The position numbers were made by a program, and so were the translations under genes. The notes beneath the pieces are model-generated. The model worked only from the letters and a program-made list of their open reading frames with translations, ran no database searches and was not told where the DNA came from. DNA of 64,000 bases from Alteromonadales bacterium alter-6D02 (GTDB lineage: Bacteria > Pseudomonadota > Gammaproteobacteria > Enterobacterales > Psychrobiaceae), in assembly GCA_002835545.1 (NCBI GenBank), contig PIZK01000006.1, positions 1 through 64,000 of the forward strand, read 5' to 3'. Positions 18,517-27,923 of the stretch are shown piece by piece. Numbering within the stretch: the stretch's first letter is position 1; each line of letters opens with the position of its first letter.

Positions 18517-20451
18517 TTAGGTAATTATAAATTCCATGGCTATCTCATCACAAGCCATCTTTTTCGGACAACCTTCACAGTCTTTAATGACTTTCTCTGG
18601 CAGAGTTTCTTTTTCCAGCTCTGTGAAGCCATGCTTCTCGAAGAACTGTGGTACTCGTGTTAATACAATTACACGCTGAATTTCAAGGTCTCTAGCACGT
18701 TGTAGCATATGATCAACTAGTGCTTTGCCCTGTCCAACACCTTGATGGTCAGTATTAATACCTACCGAGCGAATCTCTGCTAAGCCTGTTCCGTAAATAT
18801 AGAGAGAAGCACAACCGACAACAGACTCTTCATCTACTGCAACCGAGAAATCTAAAATACTATTAAGCACATCAAAGCGGCTACGTGGTAATGTTTCACC
18901 AACTTCAGACCAGTGTGCAATAATCTCAGTGATGGCATCAACATCGGTTAACTTGGCATGACGAACATTCATCAGCTCAGCTTTATGCGCATTGAGACGT
19001 TGTTGCATATTACCCATCGCATTTTGAACTTGCTCTTCGCTACTGCCACCAACCACTTCTGCAGAGCTAATCTCTTGCTTGACCTCAATGCGTTGCTCAT
19101 CTAATGCCGACATCACACTTGTTAATGATGTACCACCAAGGACTTCACGTTTTGCTAGGCAAGCATCAATAGTTAAATGCTGATAAACATCTGACTCAAT
19201 CACTTCCGAGAACTCTTTGAGCTGCTCTAAAGTAAAGTCCTCTAATGGAAGTTGACGTGAGATAGCTGACACTACAACTTCACCAACAATATGGTGCGCT
19301 TCTCTAAATGGAATATCTTTAGATACTAAGTAATCTGCTAATTCCGTCGCGTTTGCGTATCCTTGCTGTGCAGCTGCTAACATTCTTGGTTTATTCGTTT
19401 TCAACCCTTCAAGAACCATCGCCGCCATTTCAAGACAATCGCCCCAGTTATCAAGAGCGTCAAATAACCCTTCTTTGTCTTCTTGCATGTCTTTGTTATA
19501 AGCAAGAGGCAAGGCTTTGAGTGTCATCATAATTGCGCTGAGTGAACCATAGACACGGCCAGTTTTACCACGGATAAGCTCTAAAGCATCTGGGTTTTTC
19601 TTCTGTGGCATTAATGACGAACCAGAGGTCACATTATCAGCAAGTTCAATGAACCCAGCCTCCCCAGAGTTATAGAAAATTAAATCTTCTGCCATACGTG
19701 ACAGATGCATCATCGAGATACTAGCATCTGCTAGCAGCTCTAAAACATGATCACGGTCGGACACTGAATCTAAACTGTTTTGGGTCGCTTGCTTAAAACC
19801 AAGATCTCGCGCTAAAGCGTGACGATCGATAGGGTAAGCAGTTCCAGCTAAAGCACCGGAGCCCAGAGGGCATCGGTCAAGACGATCGGCAGTATCTCTC
19901 ATTCTACTTAGATCACGCTCAAACATTTCAACATAAGCTAAGCACCAGTGGCCAAAACTAATTGGTTGAGCACGTTGTAAATGCGTGTAACCTGGCATCA
20001 CTGTATCTTGTTCACGCACCGCTAGATCTAATAGCGCTTGTTGTAACTTAACCAACAGTTCACATAGTTCTACCGATTGCTCTTTACACCAAAGTTTTAA
20101 ATCAGTAGCTACTTGATCATTACGGCTACGACCAGTATGAAGTTTTTTACCTAAATCACCGACTTTTTCAATTAATTTAGACTCAACCCAGCTATGAATA
20201 TCTTCAGCATCACTTTGCAGGATTTTACTAGGGTCTTGCGATACCTCTTCCGCTAATTCATTAAGTGCACGCTCAAGATCTTGCTGCTCTTGCGAAGTCA
20301 ATACATTCACTTGCTCGAGCGCACGCGACCAACTAATTGAACCAGTGATATCTTGCTTTGCTAAACGGTAGTCAAACCGTAGTGAATCATTAAATAATTT
20401 AAATCTATCATCTGCGGCTTGTGTAAACCTTCCGCCCCATAGTGCTGCCAT
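18517..20451 (-). CDS. argH: Argininosuccinate lyase fused to an ArgA-like N-acetyltransferase, ArgH(A)
   Basis: Residues 1 to about 460 are a full argininosuccinate lyase, with the S-S-x-M-P-Q-K-K-N-P-D signature loop near residue 280 and H-T-G-R-S-R-N-D-Q near 108. From about 495 a GNAT domain follows, with the acetyl-CoA loop Q-G-V-G-Q-G-K-A-L, resembling N-acetylglutamate synthase. It ends in a C-x2-C-P-K-K-x3-C cluster. Such argH(A) fusions are known from Vibrio and Moritella relatives, where the added domain can supply the first step of arginine synthesis; activity here is inferred. The protein has 644 residues. It is last in the cluster, 73 bases after argF. Confidence 0.95.
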   Translation of the reverse strand: MAALWGGRFTQAADDRFKLFNDSLRFDYRLAKQDITGSISWSRALEQVNVLTSQEQQDLERALNELAEEVSQDPSKILQSDAEDIHSWVESKLIEKVGDLGKKLHTGRSRNDQVATDLKLWCKEQSVELCELLVKLQQALLDLAVREQDTVMPGYTHLQRAQPISFGHWCLAYVEMFERDLSRMRDTADRLDRCPLGSGALAGTAYPIDRHALARDLGFKQATQNSLDSVSDRDHVLELLADASISMMHLSRMAEDLIFYNSGEAGFIELADNVTSGSSLMPQKKNPDALELIRGKTGRVYGSLSAIMMTLKALPLAYNKDMQEDKEGLFDALDNWGDCLEMAAMVLEGLKTNKPRMLAAAQQGYANATELADYLVSKDIPFREAHHIVGEVVVSAISRQLPLEDFTLEQLKEFSEVIESDVYQHLTIDACLAKREVLGGTSLTSVMSALDEQRIEVKQEISSAEVVGGSSEEQVQNAMGNMQQRLNAHKAELMNVRHAKLTDVDAITEIIAHWSEVGETLPRSRFDVLNSILDFSVAVDEESVVGCASLYIYGTGLAEIRSVGINTDHQGVGQGKALVDHMLQRARDLEIQRVIVLTRVPQFFEKHGFTELEKETLPEKVIKDCEGCPKKMACDEIAMEFIIT

Positions 20452-20524
20452 TGCCCTACCCTCACTAAACTGCTATTTATTTATATTTTTTATAATTAAC
20501 TTAATTTAAAGTCGAAACTAAACG

Positions 20525-21439
20525 TTAAGCTAATAATGTAATTAACACTGCGTTTTGAGCATGCATTCTATTTTCTGCTTGCTGCAGTACTAGGGACTTG
20601 TCCCCATCAAACACTTCTTGAGTAACCTCTTGGCCAATATGTGCCGGTTGACAATGCATAAAGTAACCAATTTCTAATGAATCCATCATCTGTTGATTCA
20701 CTTGATAAGGAGCAAATTTATCTTTGATATCTTCATAACTAACATCATCACCCATTGAAATCCACGTATCAGCATAAACAGCATCAGCGTTCTGAGCCGC
20801 TTTAGGGTCTGTTGACAACTCAAGCGATCCACCATAGTGCGCAGCTAATGCCTGAGCTTCCAACACAACTTTACCATCTGGGAAACAACCTTCCGGACAT
20901 ATCACCACCATCTCAGCACCCGTAATGGCTGCAGCAAACATTAATGAGTGAGTCACATTGTTACCGTCACCGATATAGGCAAGTTTAACGTTAGATAAAT
21001 CGTCAAACTGCTCACTTAATGCTAAAAAGTCAGCTAAGCCCTGACAGGGGTGATACATATCACTTAATGAGTTAACCACAGGAACGCGACCATGCTCAGC
21101 AAGCTCTTCAACAGTTTTATGACTGAAGGTGCGAGCGACAATACCGTCAGCCCAACATGAAATATTTTTAGCAAAATCCGCCACTGATTCACGCTTGCCT
21201 AATGCGCCATTATTTTGATCAAGATAAACCGTATGACCACCCAACTTAGCAATACCAATATCAAAAGTAACACGAGTTCGTAATGATGGTTTTTCATATA
21301 GCGTTACGATACTCTTACCAGCAAGTGCTTGGCTAAACTCACTTGGATTCGCTTTAACTTGCTTAGCTAGCTCTAGGAGGCCGAGCAGTTGCTCTTGGCT
21401 TAAATCTTTTAGGGTCAATAAATGTTGTAACTTTTCCAT
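20525..21439 (-). CDS. argF: Ornithine carbamoyltransferase
   Basis: ArgF makes citrulline from ornithine and carbamoyl phosphate. Its 304 residues show the carbamoyl-phosphate site P-S-L-R-T-R-V-T-F, the second half H-P-C-Q-x-L-A-D, the D-G-N-N-V-T-H-S segment, and the ornithine loop W-I-S-M-G-D-D. The catalytic cysteine loop reads H-C-Q-P-A-H rather than the common H-C-L-P. This may be a lineage variant; I would still call ornithine as substrate, with acetylornithine as the alternative. It lies 11 bases after argB and is followed directly by argH, with no argG between. Confidence 0.92.
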   Translation of the reverse strand: MEKLQHLLTLKDLSQEQLLGLLELAKQVKANPSEFSQALAGKSIVTLYEKPSLRTRVTFDIGIAKLGGHTVYLDQNNGALGKRESVADFAKNISCWADGIVARTFSHKTVEELAEHGRVPVVNSLSDMYHPCQGLADFLALSEQFDDLSNVKLAYIGDGNNVTHSLMFAAAITGAEMVVICPEGCFPDGKVVLEAQALAAHYGGSLELSTDPKAAQNADAVYADTWISMGDDVSYEDIKDKFAPYQVNQQMMDSLEIGYFMHCQPAHIGQEVTQEVFDGDKSLVLQQAENRMHAQNAVLITLLA

Positions 21440-21450
21440 AATCTTTCTCT

Positions 21451-22233
21451 TTAAACCGCGTTACTTTCAATTAAGGTGCCGCACACACCACCGTCTACTA
21501 AGGCTAATAATTGTTGTGGCTCTTGCCAGCTGGCAATCACAATAGAATCACCAAGAGCGTTTGCTGTTGCGAAAGCTGTATCAACCTTTACTTTCATACC
21601 GCCAACAATCACATCATCAGCAACTAATTGCTGAGCTAGTTCTGGCGATAATTTACTAATTAGCTGCTTATCACCATCTAATACACCGGGAACATCGGAT
21701 AATAAAATCAGCTTTGCATTTAATAACTGAGCAATCACTTGCGCGGCTTGATCTGCATTAACATTTAGTAAGTTACCTGCTCCATCATCAGCAATTGAGC
21801 TAATTACCGGTACAAAGCCACTGGCTAACAACGAGATAAGCAAACTACGCTCATGGGCTTGGCACTGACCAACCTGACCTAAACGGCTATCAAGGTAGTC
21901 ACTGGTGACTATGTCACCATCAGCTAAACTTAAACCGACTGTCTTTAGACCCGTTGATTTAGCACACGCAACTAACTTTTTATTTGCAGCACCGGCAAGT
22001 GCACCAGCAACTAGATCAATTTGGCTTTGGGGCGTAACTCGAAGGCCATCAAGCTTTTCACTTTTCATACCAGCTTGGCTCAGCCACTCTTCAACTAAGC
22101 AACCCCCCCCATGCACTAAAACGACATGAATATCTTGCTCTGTTAATTGTGCAATCGTCGTAAAAAGTGCCTGCTGACCACTGGTTGATTCAAGTAATGC
22201 ACCACCAACTTTAATAACTAACGGTTGTTTCAT
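21451..22233 (-). CDS. argB: Acetylglutamate kinase
   Basis: ArgB phosphorylates N-acetylglutamate, the second step of arginine synthesis. It belongs to the amino-acid kinase fold: N-terminal K-V-G-G-A-L-L, the substrate loop V-H-G-G-G, the L-N-V-N-A-D-Q-A-A segment and G-G-M-x-x-K-V near the C-terminus. The start at 22231-22233 overlaps the argC stop as ATGA and has GGAGG four bases upstream, giving 260 residues, close to E. coli ArgB (258). Being the short enteric type, it is probably not feedback-inhibited by arginine. Confidence 0.95.
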   Translation of the reverse strand: MKQPLVIKVGGALLESTSGQQALFTTIAQLTEQDIHVVLVHGGGCLVEEWLSQAGMKSEKLDGLRVTPQSQIDLVAGALAGAANKKLVACAKSTGLKTVGLSLADGDIVTSDYLDSRLGQVGQCQAHERSLLISLLASGFVPVISSIADDGAGNLLNVNADQAAQVIAQLLNAKLILLSDVPGVLDGDKQLISKLSPELAQQLVADDVIVGGMKVKVDTAFATANALGDSIVIASWQEPQQLLALVDGGVCGTLIESNAV

Positions 22234-23234
22234 GCTACCTCCGTCAAGCCAAAGTGAATTAAGATACATTGTAAGCCCTGACCAGCAGCACCTTTAAGTA
22301 GGTTATCAATGGCTGAAGCCACCACTAAGTGACCACTCTGAGCATCATATTTCCAAGCGATATCGCAAAATGGTGTTCCTGCCACTTGGTCAATTTTAGG
22401 CCAACTATCATCTCTCACTCGAACTAATGGTTTATCTTCGTAAACCCCATAAGCAGCTGCTAGTTGCTCTGCTGTAACCTTATCGTTTAATTTGACGGTA
22501 ATGGTTGCCAAAATTCCACGTTTAAAATTACCTAAATGAGGTGTAAAAATAACAGGGCAACCCAGTTGCGTTGTTATTTCAGGTTGATGGCGGTGGCCAA
22601 GCACGCCATACGGAGTTAAGCTGACTTCACAAAAGCTATTTACCATGCTCGCTTTACGACCAGCACCTGTGACACCACTCACAGCATTAATCACCGGCCA
22701 CTGATTACTATCTAACAGGTTATTTTCAAATAAAGGTTTAAGTGCAAGCAAGGATGCTGTTGGGTAACAACCAGGTACCGCAATTAACTTAGACGTTCTG
22801 ATGGCTTGTGCATTCCACTCCGCTAACCCATAAACCGCTTCGCTTAATAACTCAGGGTGTTGATGATTGAAACCATAATACTCATCAATGTAGCTACCCT
22901 CTTTAAAACGGTATGCGCCCGATAAGTCAAAGACACTTAAGCCCGCTTGATAGAACTCAGCTGCAAGTGCATGACTTACTTCATGGCTTGTAGCAAGTAC
23001 AACTGCATCATTATTTTCTTTAATTGCAGCCATTGCTTCATTTGTTAAAGGCTGCAACTGATGTGAAAAACGCCCACTAAATTGCGGATAAAGTGCATTA
23101 ATATCTCGGCCTTTATCTTCGCTATTTTCTGAAACATATAAACCACTAACTTTCAATTGTGGATGCTGTTCTACTAATTGACACATTTCAGCACCGGTGT
23201 ATCCACTAGCGCCAACAATAGCTATACTAATCAT
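22230..23234 (-). CDS. argC: N-acetyl-gamma-glutamyl-phosphate reductase
   Basis: ArgC reduces N-acetylglutamyl phosphate to the semialdehyde with NADPH, the third step. Its 334 residues equal E. coli ArgC in length. They contain the nucleotide-binding G-A-S-G-Y-T-G-A-E, catalytic cysteine in V-P-G-C-Y-P-T-A, and the conserved histidine in G-H-R-H-Q-P-E. It is the first structural gene of argC-B-F-H. The 241-base region ahead of it carries a candidate leader peptide, attenuator hairpins and an operator-like palindrome. Confidence 0.96.
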   Translation of the reverse strand: MISIAIVGASGYTGAEMCQLVEQHPQLKVSGLYVSENSEDKGRDINALYPQFSGRFSHQLQPLTNEAMAAIKENNDAVVLATSHEVSHALAAEFYQAGLSVFDLSGAYRFKEGSYIDEYYGFNHQHPELLSEAVYGLAEWNAQAIRTSKLIAVPGCYPTASLLALKPLFENNLLDSNQWPVINAVSGVTGAGRKASMVNSFCEVSLTPYGVLGHRHQPEITTQLGCPVIFTPHLGNFKRGILATITVKLNDKVTAEQLAAAYGVYEDKPLVRVRDDSWPKIDQVAGTPFCDIAWKYDAQSGHLVVASAIDNLLKGAAGQGLQCILIHFGLTEVA

Positions 23235-23279
23235 AATATTAAAATCACTTAAATAGGGTTAACTTAAATAAATAGAAAT

Positions 23280-23332
23280 GTCGGTAACGCGAAAAGACCG
23301 ACGCAATAAACAATGTGTTTATCGTCGTCGGT
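23280..23332 (-). promoter_or_regulatory. Candidate arginine attenuator ahead of argC
   Basis: Read on the minus strand, three complementary segments occur in order: A ACCGACG (23332-23326), B CGTCGGT (23303-23297) and C ACCGAC (23285-23280). A and B close a long hairpin that also has a perfect inner stem ATAAACA/TGTTTAT around a three-base loop, and B is followed by CTTTTC. B can instead pair with C, so the two structures exclude each other. Arm A contains the three CGA codons of the leader frame. A ribosome stalled there would block the A-B terminator and allow transcription into argC. The run of four U is short, so termination strength is uncertain. Confidence 0.6.
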
Positions 23333-23369
23333 TAAAGGTGTGTTTACTTAAAGAGATAAAATGGCTCAT
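23319..23369 (-). CDS. Candidate arginine leader peptide, 16 residues ending Arg-Arg-Arg
   Basis: The frame is ATG, 12 codons, CGA CGA CGA, TAA, giving MSHFISLSKHTFNRRR. It ends 84 bases before the argC ATG. Three adjacent arginine codons just before the stop, inside the 5' arm of a terminator-like hairpin and upstream of arginine biosynthesis genes, is the signature of a control peptide like LeuL or HisL. The weak point is the ribosome site: only AGAAAAG precedes the ATG. I know of no standard named arginine leader peptide of this kind in gammaproteobacteria, so no symbol is given. Confidence 0.6.
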   Translation of the reverse strand: MSHFISLSKHTFNRRR

Positions 23370-23395
23370 TGCACTTTTCTAACTAAAACTATTAA

Positions 23396-23457
23396 GGCAA
23401 TATTGCCAACAACCTCAGTATAACGACAACATATAATTATGCAACTAAAATGCATAA
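23396..23457 (-). promoter_or_regulatory. Probable argC promoter with overlapping operator-like palindrome
   Basis: On the minus strand TTGCAT (23439-23444) and TATACT (23417-23422) are separated by 16 bases, placing the transcript start near 23410. A perfect palindrome, TTATGCA-N7-TGCATAA (23437-23457), overlaps the -35 box, where a repressor would act. ArgR boxes are A/T-rich with TGAAT and ATTCA half-sites; TGCAT is one base off, so ArgR is plausible but unproven. GGCAATATTGCC (23396-23407) forms a self-complementary site in the early leader. Confidence 0.45.
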
Positions 23458-23475
23458 CTATTTATTAACTACATT

Positions 23476-24303
23476 ATGAATAAAAATATTATCGTGATTG
23501 GTAGTGGATGGCTAGGTAGCCCTTTGTCTAAAGCCCTTGCACAATCAGGCCATAAAGTCACAGCAACGACCACCAGTACAGACAAACTCGCGCCGCTGAA
23601 TGAGCAAGGTTTTGATTTAATTTTACTTAATAGCCAAAAGCTCATACAGCAAGATCAAGCCATGTGGCCACAAATAAATGCTGACTTAATGATCATCACC
23701 ATACCACCACAGCGAGGGCAGACTGATTATTTCGAACAACTCAAAGTGTTGGCACAACTTGCTTTAAATAATAAGGTCAGGCAATTATTATTTATTAGCT
23801 CCTCATCTGTCTGGGCAAATTGTCACGGCATGATTACCGAGCAAACAACTGCCAACCCTATGACTGCCACGGGGCAAGCTATGGTTAATTTCTCTCAATG
23901 GCTGCACCAGTCAGCACTCGACGCGACAACTCTTCATTTAACAGGATTAATTAACGAACAACGCCATCCCGGGCATTTCCTTGCAGGTAAATCCGCTTTA
24001 TCACAAGCCAACGCAGCAGTTAACTTAATTCATCAGCAAGACTGTATCGGTTTAATAGAAAGGATTATTGATAAACAATACTGGGGACACCAAGCCATTG
24101 GCTGTGCTCCTAGTCATCCATCACGAAGAGAGTTTTATATTAAAGCCGCTCAAAGGTTAGGGTTAGAGCCTCCTACATTTAATGACGCAGGAATCGTTCA
24201 ACAAGAAAACGATACAAAAATCATTAACGCTCAAGCTACTGCGACGGCACTTGATTATCACTATCAGATCAGCGATTTAATAAAGTGGCTTCACTCCACC
24301 TAG
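23476..24303 (+). CDS. NAD(P)-dependent epimerase/dehydratase-like protein, YeeZ-type
   Basis: This is an extended SDR-type protein of 275 residues. A Rossmann G-S-G-W-L-G-S-P motif lies at residues 8-15, an acidic-poor second strand T-A-T-T-T-S suggests NADP preference, and S-S-S-S-V-W-A marks the catalytic strand, but the usual Y-x-x-x-K is not evident. It resembles E. coli YeeZ, whose substrate is unknown, so I assign no reaction. It is divergent from argC, occupying the place where argE is often found in related arg clusters. It ends at a terminator shared with gppA. Confidence 0.72.
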   Translation: MNKNIIVIGSGWLGSPLSKALAQSGHKVTATTTSTDKLAPLNEQGFDLILLNSQKLIQQDQAMWPQINADLMIITIPPQRGQTDYFEQLKVLAQLALNNKVRQLLFISSSSVWANCHGMITEQTTANPMTATGQAMVNFSQWLHQSALDATTLHLTGLINEQRHPGHFLAGKSALSQANAAVNLIHQQDCIGLIERIIDKQYWGHQAIGCAPSHPSRREFYIKAAQRLGLEPPTFNDAGIVQQENDTKIINAQATATALDYHYQISDLIKWLHST

Positions 24304-24360
24304 CACTTTAAGCACCCGCTCAATTGTAATCATAATGTTGAACGATGTAATGGAAAGATA

Positions 24361-24392
24361 AAAAAACCGAGACTATTCAATCTCGGTTTTTC
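24361..24392. terminator. Bidirectional terminator between the YeeZ-like gene and gppA
   Basis: ACCGAGA (24366-24372) pairs with TCTCGGT (24381-24387) around an eight-base loop. Flanking A6 and T5 runs let it serve both convergent genes. Confidence 0.88.
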
Positions 24393-24418
24393 TTGTTCCA
24401 ACAACGTTATTCATTTAA

Positions 24419-25882
24419 TTAAGCTAAAAACACCCGAGGGTTAAGTTCAACCTCTGTTGTTAATTCAGCCAATAATAATGGCGCTGTTGCTGCCAGGCTT
24501 TTTTTTACATTTACCACGAGCCCATTAACCTGCTTGCTGATAACTATTTGCTCTGCACGCTGCCCTTGATAACGGCCACTAATGATCACAGCCAAACGTA
24601 AACAGCTAATCAGATCATGCACTCTCTCAGCATTACAGCACGCTTGCTGTTCGAGTAAACCTGAATTAAGTGGATTCTTGTAATTACCGACCAATGCCAC
24701 CACAAGCTTTTTTTGCTCTGTCGTAAAGCCAGGCATTACTAAATTTGCTAGCAAATAAGCACCATGACGCTGACCTTGTAAAAACTCCACGCTTAAGCCC
24801 ACCTCGTGCAACTGCGCCGCACAACTTAACATCGCCAGTTCGATCGTATCAAAGCCAAATGGCGTAGCAATATTTACCGCAAGTTCAGCCACATTCTGCG
24901 CATGCAGTGTATCAACCTGAAAGCGTTGCTGCAGATGCTGACAAGTACGTGCTGTAACATCATGCTCAGTCAATGCGTCGCTACCACTAAGCAATTGGGC
25001 AATAAGCCCTTCGCGTAACGCCCCCCCAGAAGCAACCATGGTCTCTATAGAAAGGTTTCTAAAAAGCATGATCAATATCGCCACACCGCTAGCAAAAACC
25101 GGTGCACGTTCAGGTTGCAAGCCAACGAGTGCTAATTTATCAACGGAACCGCACGCAATGACTTGTACCATTAATGCTTCAAGCTTAGCTAAAGTGACCT
25201 GTTCGGTTTCACCTTGAGCTATTAAAACTTCTTGTACCGCTTGTACAGAACCCGAAGCACCTAGCGTTAACTGCCATTGATGATTCAGGTAGTCCTGCTT
25301 AACTGAGGCTAACACTTGCGCAGCCTGTTCGATGGCGACCTCAAAATTAGCCTGAGTTAATAAGCCACCGCTAAAGTAACGTTCGATCCACGTCACGCAG
25401 CCCATGTTCAAACTATTGAGTACAATAGGCGATAAGCCTTGCCCAAGAATAAGCTCAGTACTTGCACCGCCAATATCAATAATTAAACGCTTATCGGCAC
25501 TGTTACTTGAAACCGCCATCCCATGATATATCAGGGCAGCCTCTTGCTCGCCGCTGATCACGTCGATACGCTGGCCAAGAATCTGTTGACCTTTTTCGCA
25601 AAAAATCTCTGAGTTTTTTGCTAAGCGTAAAGTCGCTGTAGACACGACACGGATATTTTCTTTTGGAATATGAGCCAAACGTTCAGCGAACAACTCAAGG
25701 CATTGCCAGCCGCGCTCCATCGCTTCTAGACTTAGATTACTATCGTGGTCCAGCCCCGAAGCTAGGCGTACCTTACGCTTAACTTTTGAAATGATTCGTG
25801 GGGAGCCAGCAACTTGCTGTACTAGCAACATATGAAAACTATTAGAGCCTAAATCGATGGCTGCGTAAAAATCATCATGCAT
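24419..25882 (-). CDS. gppA: Guanosine pentaphosphatase/exopolyphosphatase GppA
   Basis: GppA hydrolyses pppGpp to ppGpp and can trim polyphosphate, tying it to the stringent response. Its 487 residues match E. coli GppA (494). The ASKHA-fold motifs are present: A-I-D-L-G-S-N-S-F-H at the N-terminus, the catalytic-glutamate region V-I-S-G-E-Q-E-A, I-D-I-G-G-A-S-T-E phosphate 2, and A-S-G-G-A-L-R-E-G. The C-terminal HD-like domain carries L-H-E-V-G. Its distinction from Ppx rests on length and on the gppA-rhlB | trxA-rho neighbourhood, conserved with E. coli. Confidence 0.9.
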   Translation of the reverse strand: MHDDFYAAIDLGSNSFHMLLVQQVAGSPRIISKVKRKVRLASGLDHDSNLSLEAMERGWQCLELFAERLAHIPKENIRVVSTATLRLAKNSEIFCEKGQQILGQRIDVISGEQEAALIYHGMAVSSNSADKRLIIDIGGASTELILGQGLSPIVLNSLNMGCVTWIERYFSGGLLTQANFEVAIEQAAQVLASVKQDYLNHQWQLTLGASGSVQAVQEVLIAQGETEQVTLAKLEALMVQVIACGSVDKLALVGLQPERAPVFASGVAILIMLFRNLSIETMVASGGALREGLIAQLLSGSDALTEHDVTARTCQHLQQRFQVDTLHAQNVAELAVNIATPFGFDTIELAMLSCAAQLHEVGLSVEFLQGQRHGAYLLANLVMPGFTTEQKKLVVALVGNYKNPLNSGLLEQQACCNAERVHDLISCLRLAVIISGRYQGQRAEQIVISKQVNGLVVNVKKSLAATAPLLLAELTTEVELNPRVFLA

Positions 25883-25957
25883 TCTAAAACTACTTCCTTT
25901 ATCACCTAAACAACTGTGCTTTGGCTAATAGCGATAAGGCTATTAGCCATAGTAACC

Positions 25958-27250
25958 TTAGTGACGACGTGGGCGGTCGTTACGGTGCTGCTTGTTTGGG
26001 CCATTGTGTCGCTTAGGGTAATCTTTATTGTTTCTATCTTTATGTGGGCGAGCAATACGCTTTGGTGGTGCAATATCCGTAATCAGCGCATCTTTCTCAT
26101 AATTGCTCACGGGAATTTGATGCTCAATATACTCTTCAATTGCCGGTAAATTTAATGCAAATTGCTCACATGCAAAGCTGATTGAATGTCCTTTAGCACC
26201 TGCACGACCAGTACGACCGATACGGTGAACATAGTCTTGCGCATCGTCAGGTAAATCGAAGTTAAACACATAATCAACATCAGAAATATGCAAACCTCGT
26301 GCAGCAACATCAGTCGCAACTAACACATCCAGTGCACCGGATGTGAATTGCTCTAAGATTCTTAAGCGTTTCTTCTGTGGTACATCACCCGTTAGTAGTC
26401 CAACACGATGACCATCAGCAGCCAAAAAGCCCCACACTTCTTCACACTTATGCTTCATGTTAGAAAAGACAATGGCTTTATCAGGCCACTCTTCTTCCAT
26501 TAGCGTTAATAACAATGGAATTTTATCTTCATTGGCAGGATAGAAGATTTCTTCTTTAACATTAGTTGAGGTTTTCTGCGTAGGCTCAATTTCAATATGC
26601 TCAGGCTCATTCATATTATCATAAGCTAGTTCTCGTACTTTATATGATAACGTCGCTGAAAATAACATATTCAAACGTTCGTTAGCTTCTGGCATACGGC
26701 GGAAGATATAACGAATATCTTTAATGAAGCCTAAATCAAACATCCGATCTGCTTCATCTAATACAGCAGCTTGTACCGAACGTAAATCAATGAAACCTTG
26801 CTTCATAAAGTCAATTAAACGACCGGTCGTAGCAACAACAATATCAGCCCCTTTCTCTAGTTCAGCAACCTGCTTATCATAAGATTCACCACCATAAACT
26901 AACGCTAGTTTTATCCCCGTGCTTTGGGCTAATGGCTTAGCATCATTATAAATCTGAATCGCCAATTCACGCGTAGGAGCCATAATCACTGAGCGCACTT
27001 GATTTGCTTTGCGTGGCTCAGTCACAGGGTTCTTCAATAAGTGGTTGAACGTCGCAACTAAGAACGCCAGCGTTTTGCCAGTGCCCGTTTGAGCCTGACC
27101 TGCGATATCTTTGCCTTGCAATAAGTGTGGTAACGCCATTGCTTGAATGGGAGTACATTGCGTATAGCCAACACTGACTAGCGCTTGATGCAGCGTTTCA
27201 ACAAGACCAAGCTGTTGAAACGTCTTTTCTGTTAAGTGTGTATTTTTCAT
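25958..27250 (-). CDS. rhlB: ATP-dependent RNA helicase RhlB
   Basis: RhlB is the DEAD-box helicase of the RNA degradosome. Its 430 residues hold the Q motif (Y-T-Q-C-T-P-I-Q), [26 protein letters not shown] and H-R-I-G-R-T-G-R motifs in order. A basic C-terminal tail rich in R, K, H, N and P should bind RNA or RNase E. It is divergent from trxA and upstream of gppA, as in E. coli. The tail is slightly longer than in E. coli RhlB (421). Confidence 0.95.
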   Translation of the reverse strand: MKNTHLTEKTFQQLGLVETLHQALVSVGYTQCTPIQAMALPHLLQGKDIAGQAQTGTGKTLAFLVATFNHLLKNPVTEPRKANQVRSVIMAPTRELAIQIYNDAKPLAQSTGIKLALVYGGESYDKQVAELEKGADIVVATTGRLIDFMKQGFIDLRSVQAAVLDEADRMFDLGFIKDIRYIFRRMPEANERLNMLFSATLSYKVRELAYDNMNEPEHIEIEPTQKTSTNVKEEIFYPANEDKIPLLLTLMEEEWPDKAIVFSNMKHKCEEVWGFLAADGHRVGLLTGDVPQKKRLRILEQFTSGALDVLVATDVAARGLHISDVDYVFNFDLPDDAQDYVHRIGRTGRAGAKGHSISFACEQFALNLPAIEEYIEHQIPVSNYEKDALITDIAPPKRIARPHKDRNNKDYPKRHNGPNKQHRNDRPRRH

Positions 27251-27402
27251 CTCGTTAGCATATCAGTTCTAATTATAAAAAGCTGGAACGTTTCAAATAT
27301 CTTAATTAAAAATTAAATTAGGGGTTGAAGTATCGCAACAATACCCTCATATTTGCGTTAAGGGAACATTTTCCCCTCATTAATAATCTTACGGAGAAAA
27401 TC

Positions 27403-27729
27403 ATGAGCGACACTATTATTCAGCTAACTGACGGCAATTTCGAACAAGACGTTATCAACGCAGACCGTCCTGTCATTGTTGATTTTTGGGCTGAATGGTG
27501 CGGACCATGTAAAATGATTGCGCCGATCCTTGAAGAAGTAGCAAAAGAATATGCTGACAAGGTGACCATTGGTAAACTGAACGTGGATCAAAATACAGAA
27601 ACAGCACCAAAATACGGCATCCGCGGTATCCCAACACTACTATTATTCAAAGATGGTAATGTTGTAGCAACGAAAGTTGGCGCACTATCAAAAACTCAAC
27701 TAATCGAGTTTATCGACGAGAACGCTTAA
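27403..27729 (+). CDS. trxA: Thioredoxin 1
   Basis: This is a cytosolic thiol-disulfide reductant of 108 residues, the exact thioredoxin length. The active site is W-C-G-P-C-K (C33 and C36), with the buried aspartate at D27 (V-D-F-W) and cis-proline in G-I-P-T-L. The frame extends 26 codons upstream, but the ATG at 27403 follows ACGGAG and gives the conserved [10 protein letters not shown] start. It is followed by a long hairpin and then rho, the E. coli order. Confidence 0.97.
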   Translation: MSDTIIQLTDGNFEQDVINADRPVIVDFWAEWCGPCKMIAPILEEVAKEYADKVTIGKLNVDQNTETAPKYGIRGIPTLLLFKDGNVVATKVGALSKTQLIEFIDENA

Positions 27730-27744
27730 TCAGCCTCCCGTTTA

Positions 27745-27781
27745 AAGGCACATTTTAGAGATATATTTCAAAATGTGCCTT
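27745..27781 (+). terminator. Strong hairpin after trxA, terminator-like without a clear T tract
   Basis: AAGGCACATTTT (27745-27756) pairs perfectly over 12 bp with AAAATGTGCCTT (27770-27781). The bases after it are ATATTGCTTT, so intrinsic termination is doubtful. It may instead protect the 3' end of trxA mRNA or regulate read-through into rho. Confidence 0.5.
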
Positions 27782-27923
27782 ATATTGCTTTACCCCGCCA
27801 AAAAATAATGCTAATTTATTGAGCGATTTTTATCGCGTCTGCCAAAACTGACCCAAGTTTTGTCACTCCTTTTTTCAACAACTAATCTTAAGTCAACAGA
27901 CTTATTTGCAAAGACCCTTCAAT

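Noticed and set aside
23280-23285. Reading the B:C hairpin as the terminator and A:B as the antiterminator ahead of argC
   Set aside because: Ribosome stalling on Arg codons would then increase termination during arginine shortage, the wrong direction for a biosynthetic operon; the T-rich stretch after C is also interrupted.
23476-23500. TGAAT-A4-type ArgR half-site at the start of the YeeZ-like gene
   Set aside because: Only one half matches; it coincides with the first codons of the gene, where ATGAATAAAAAT is common by chance.
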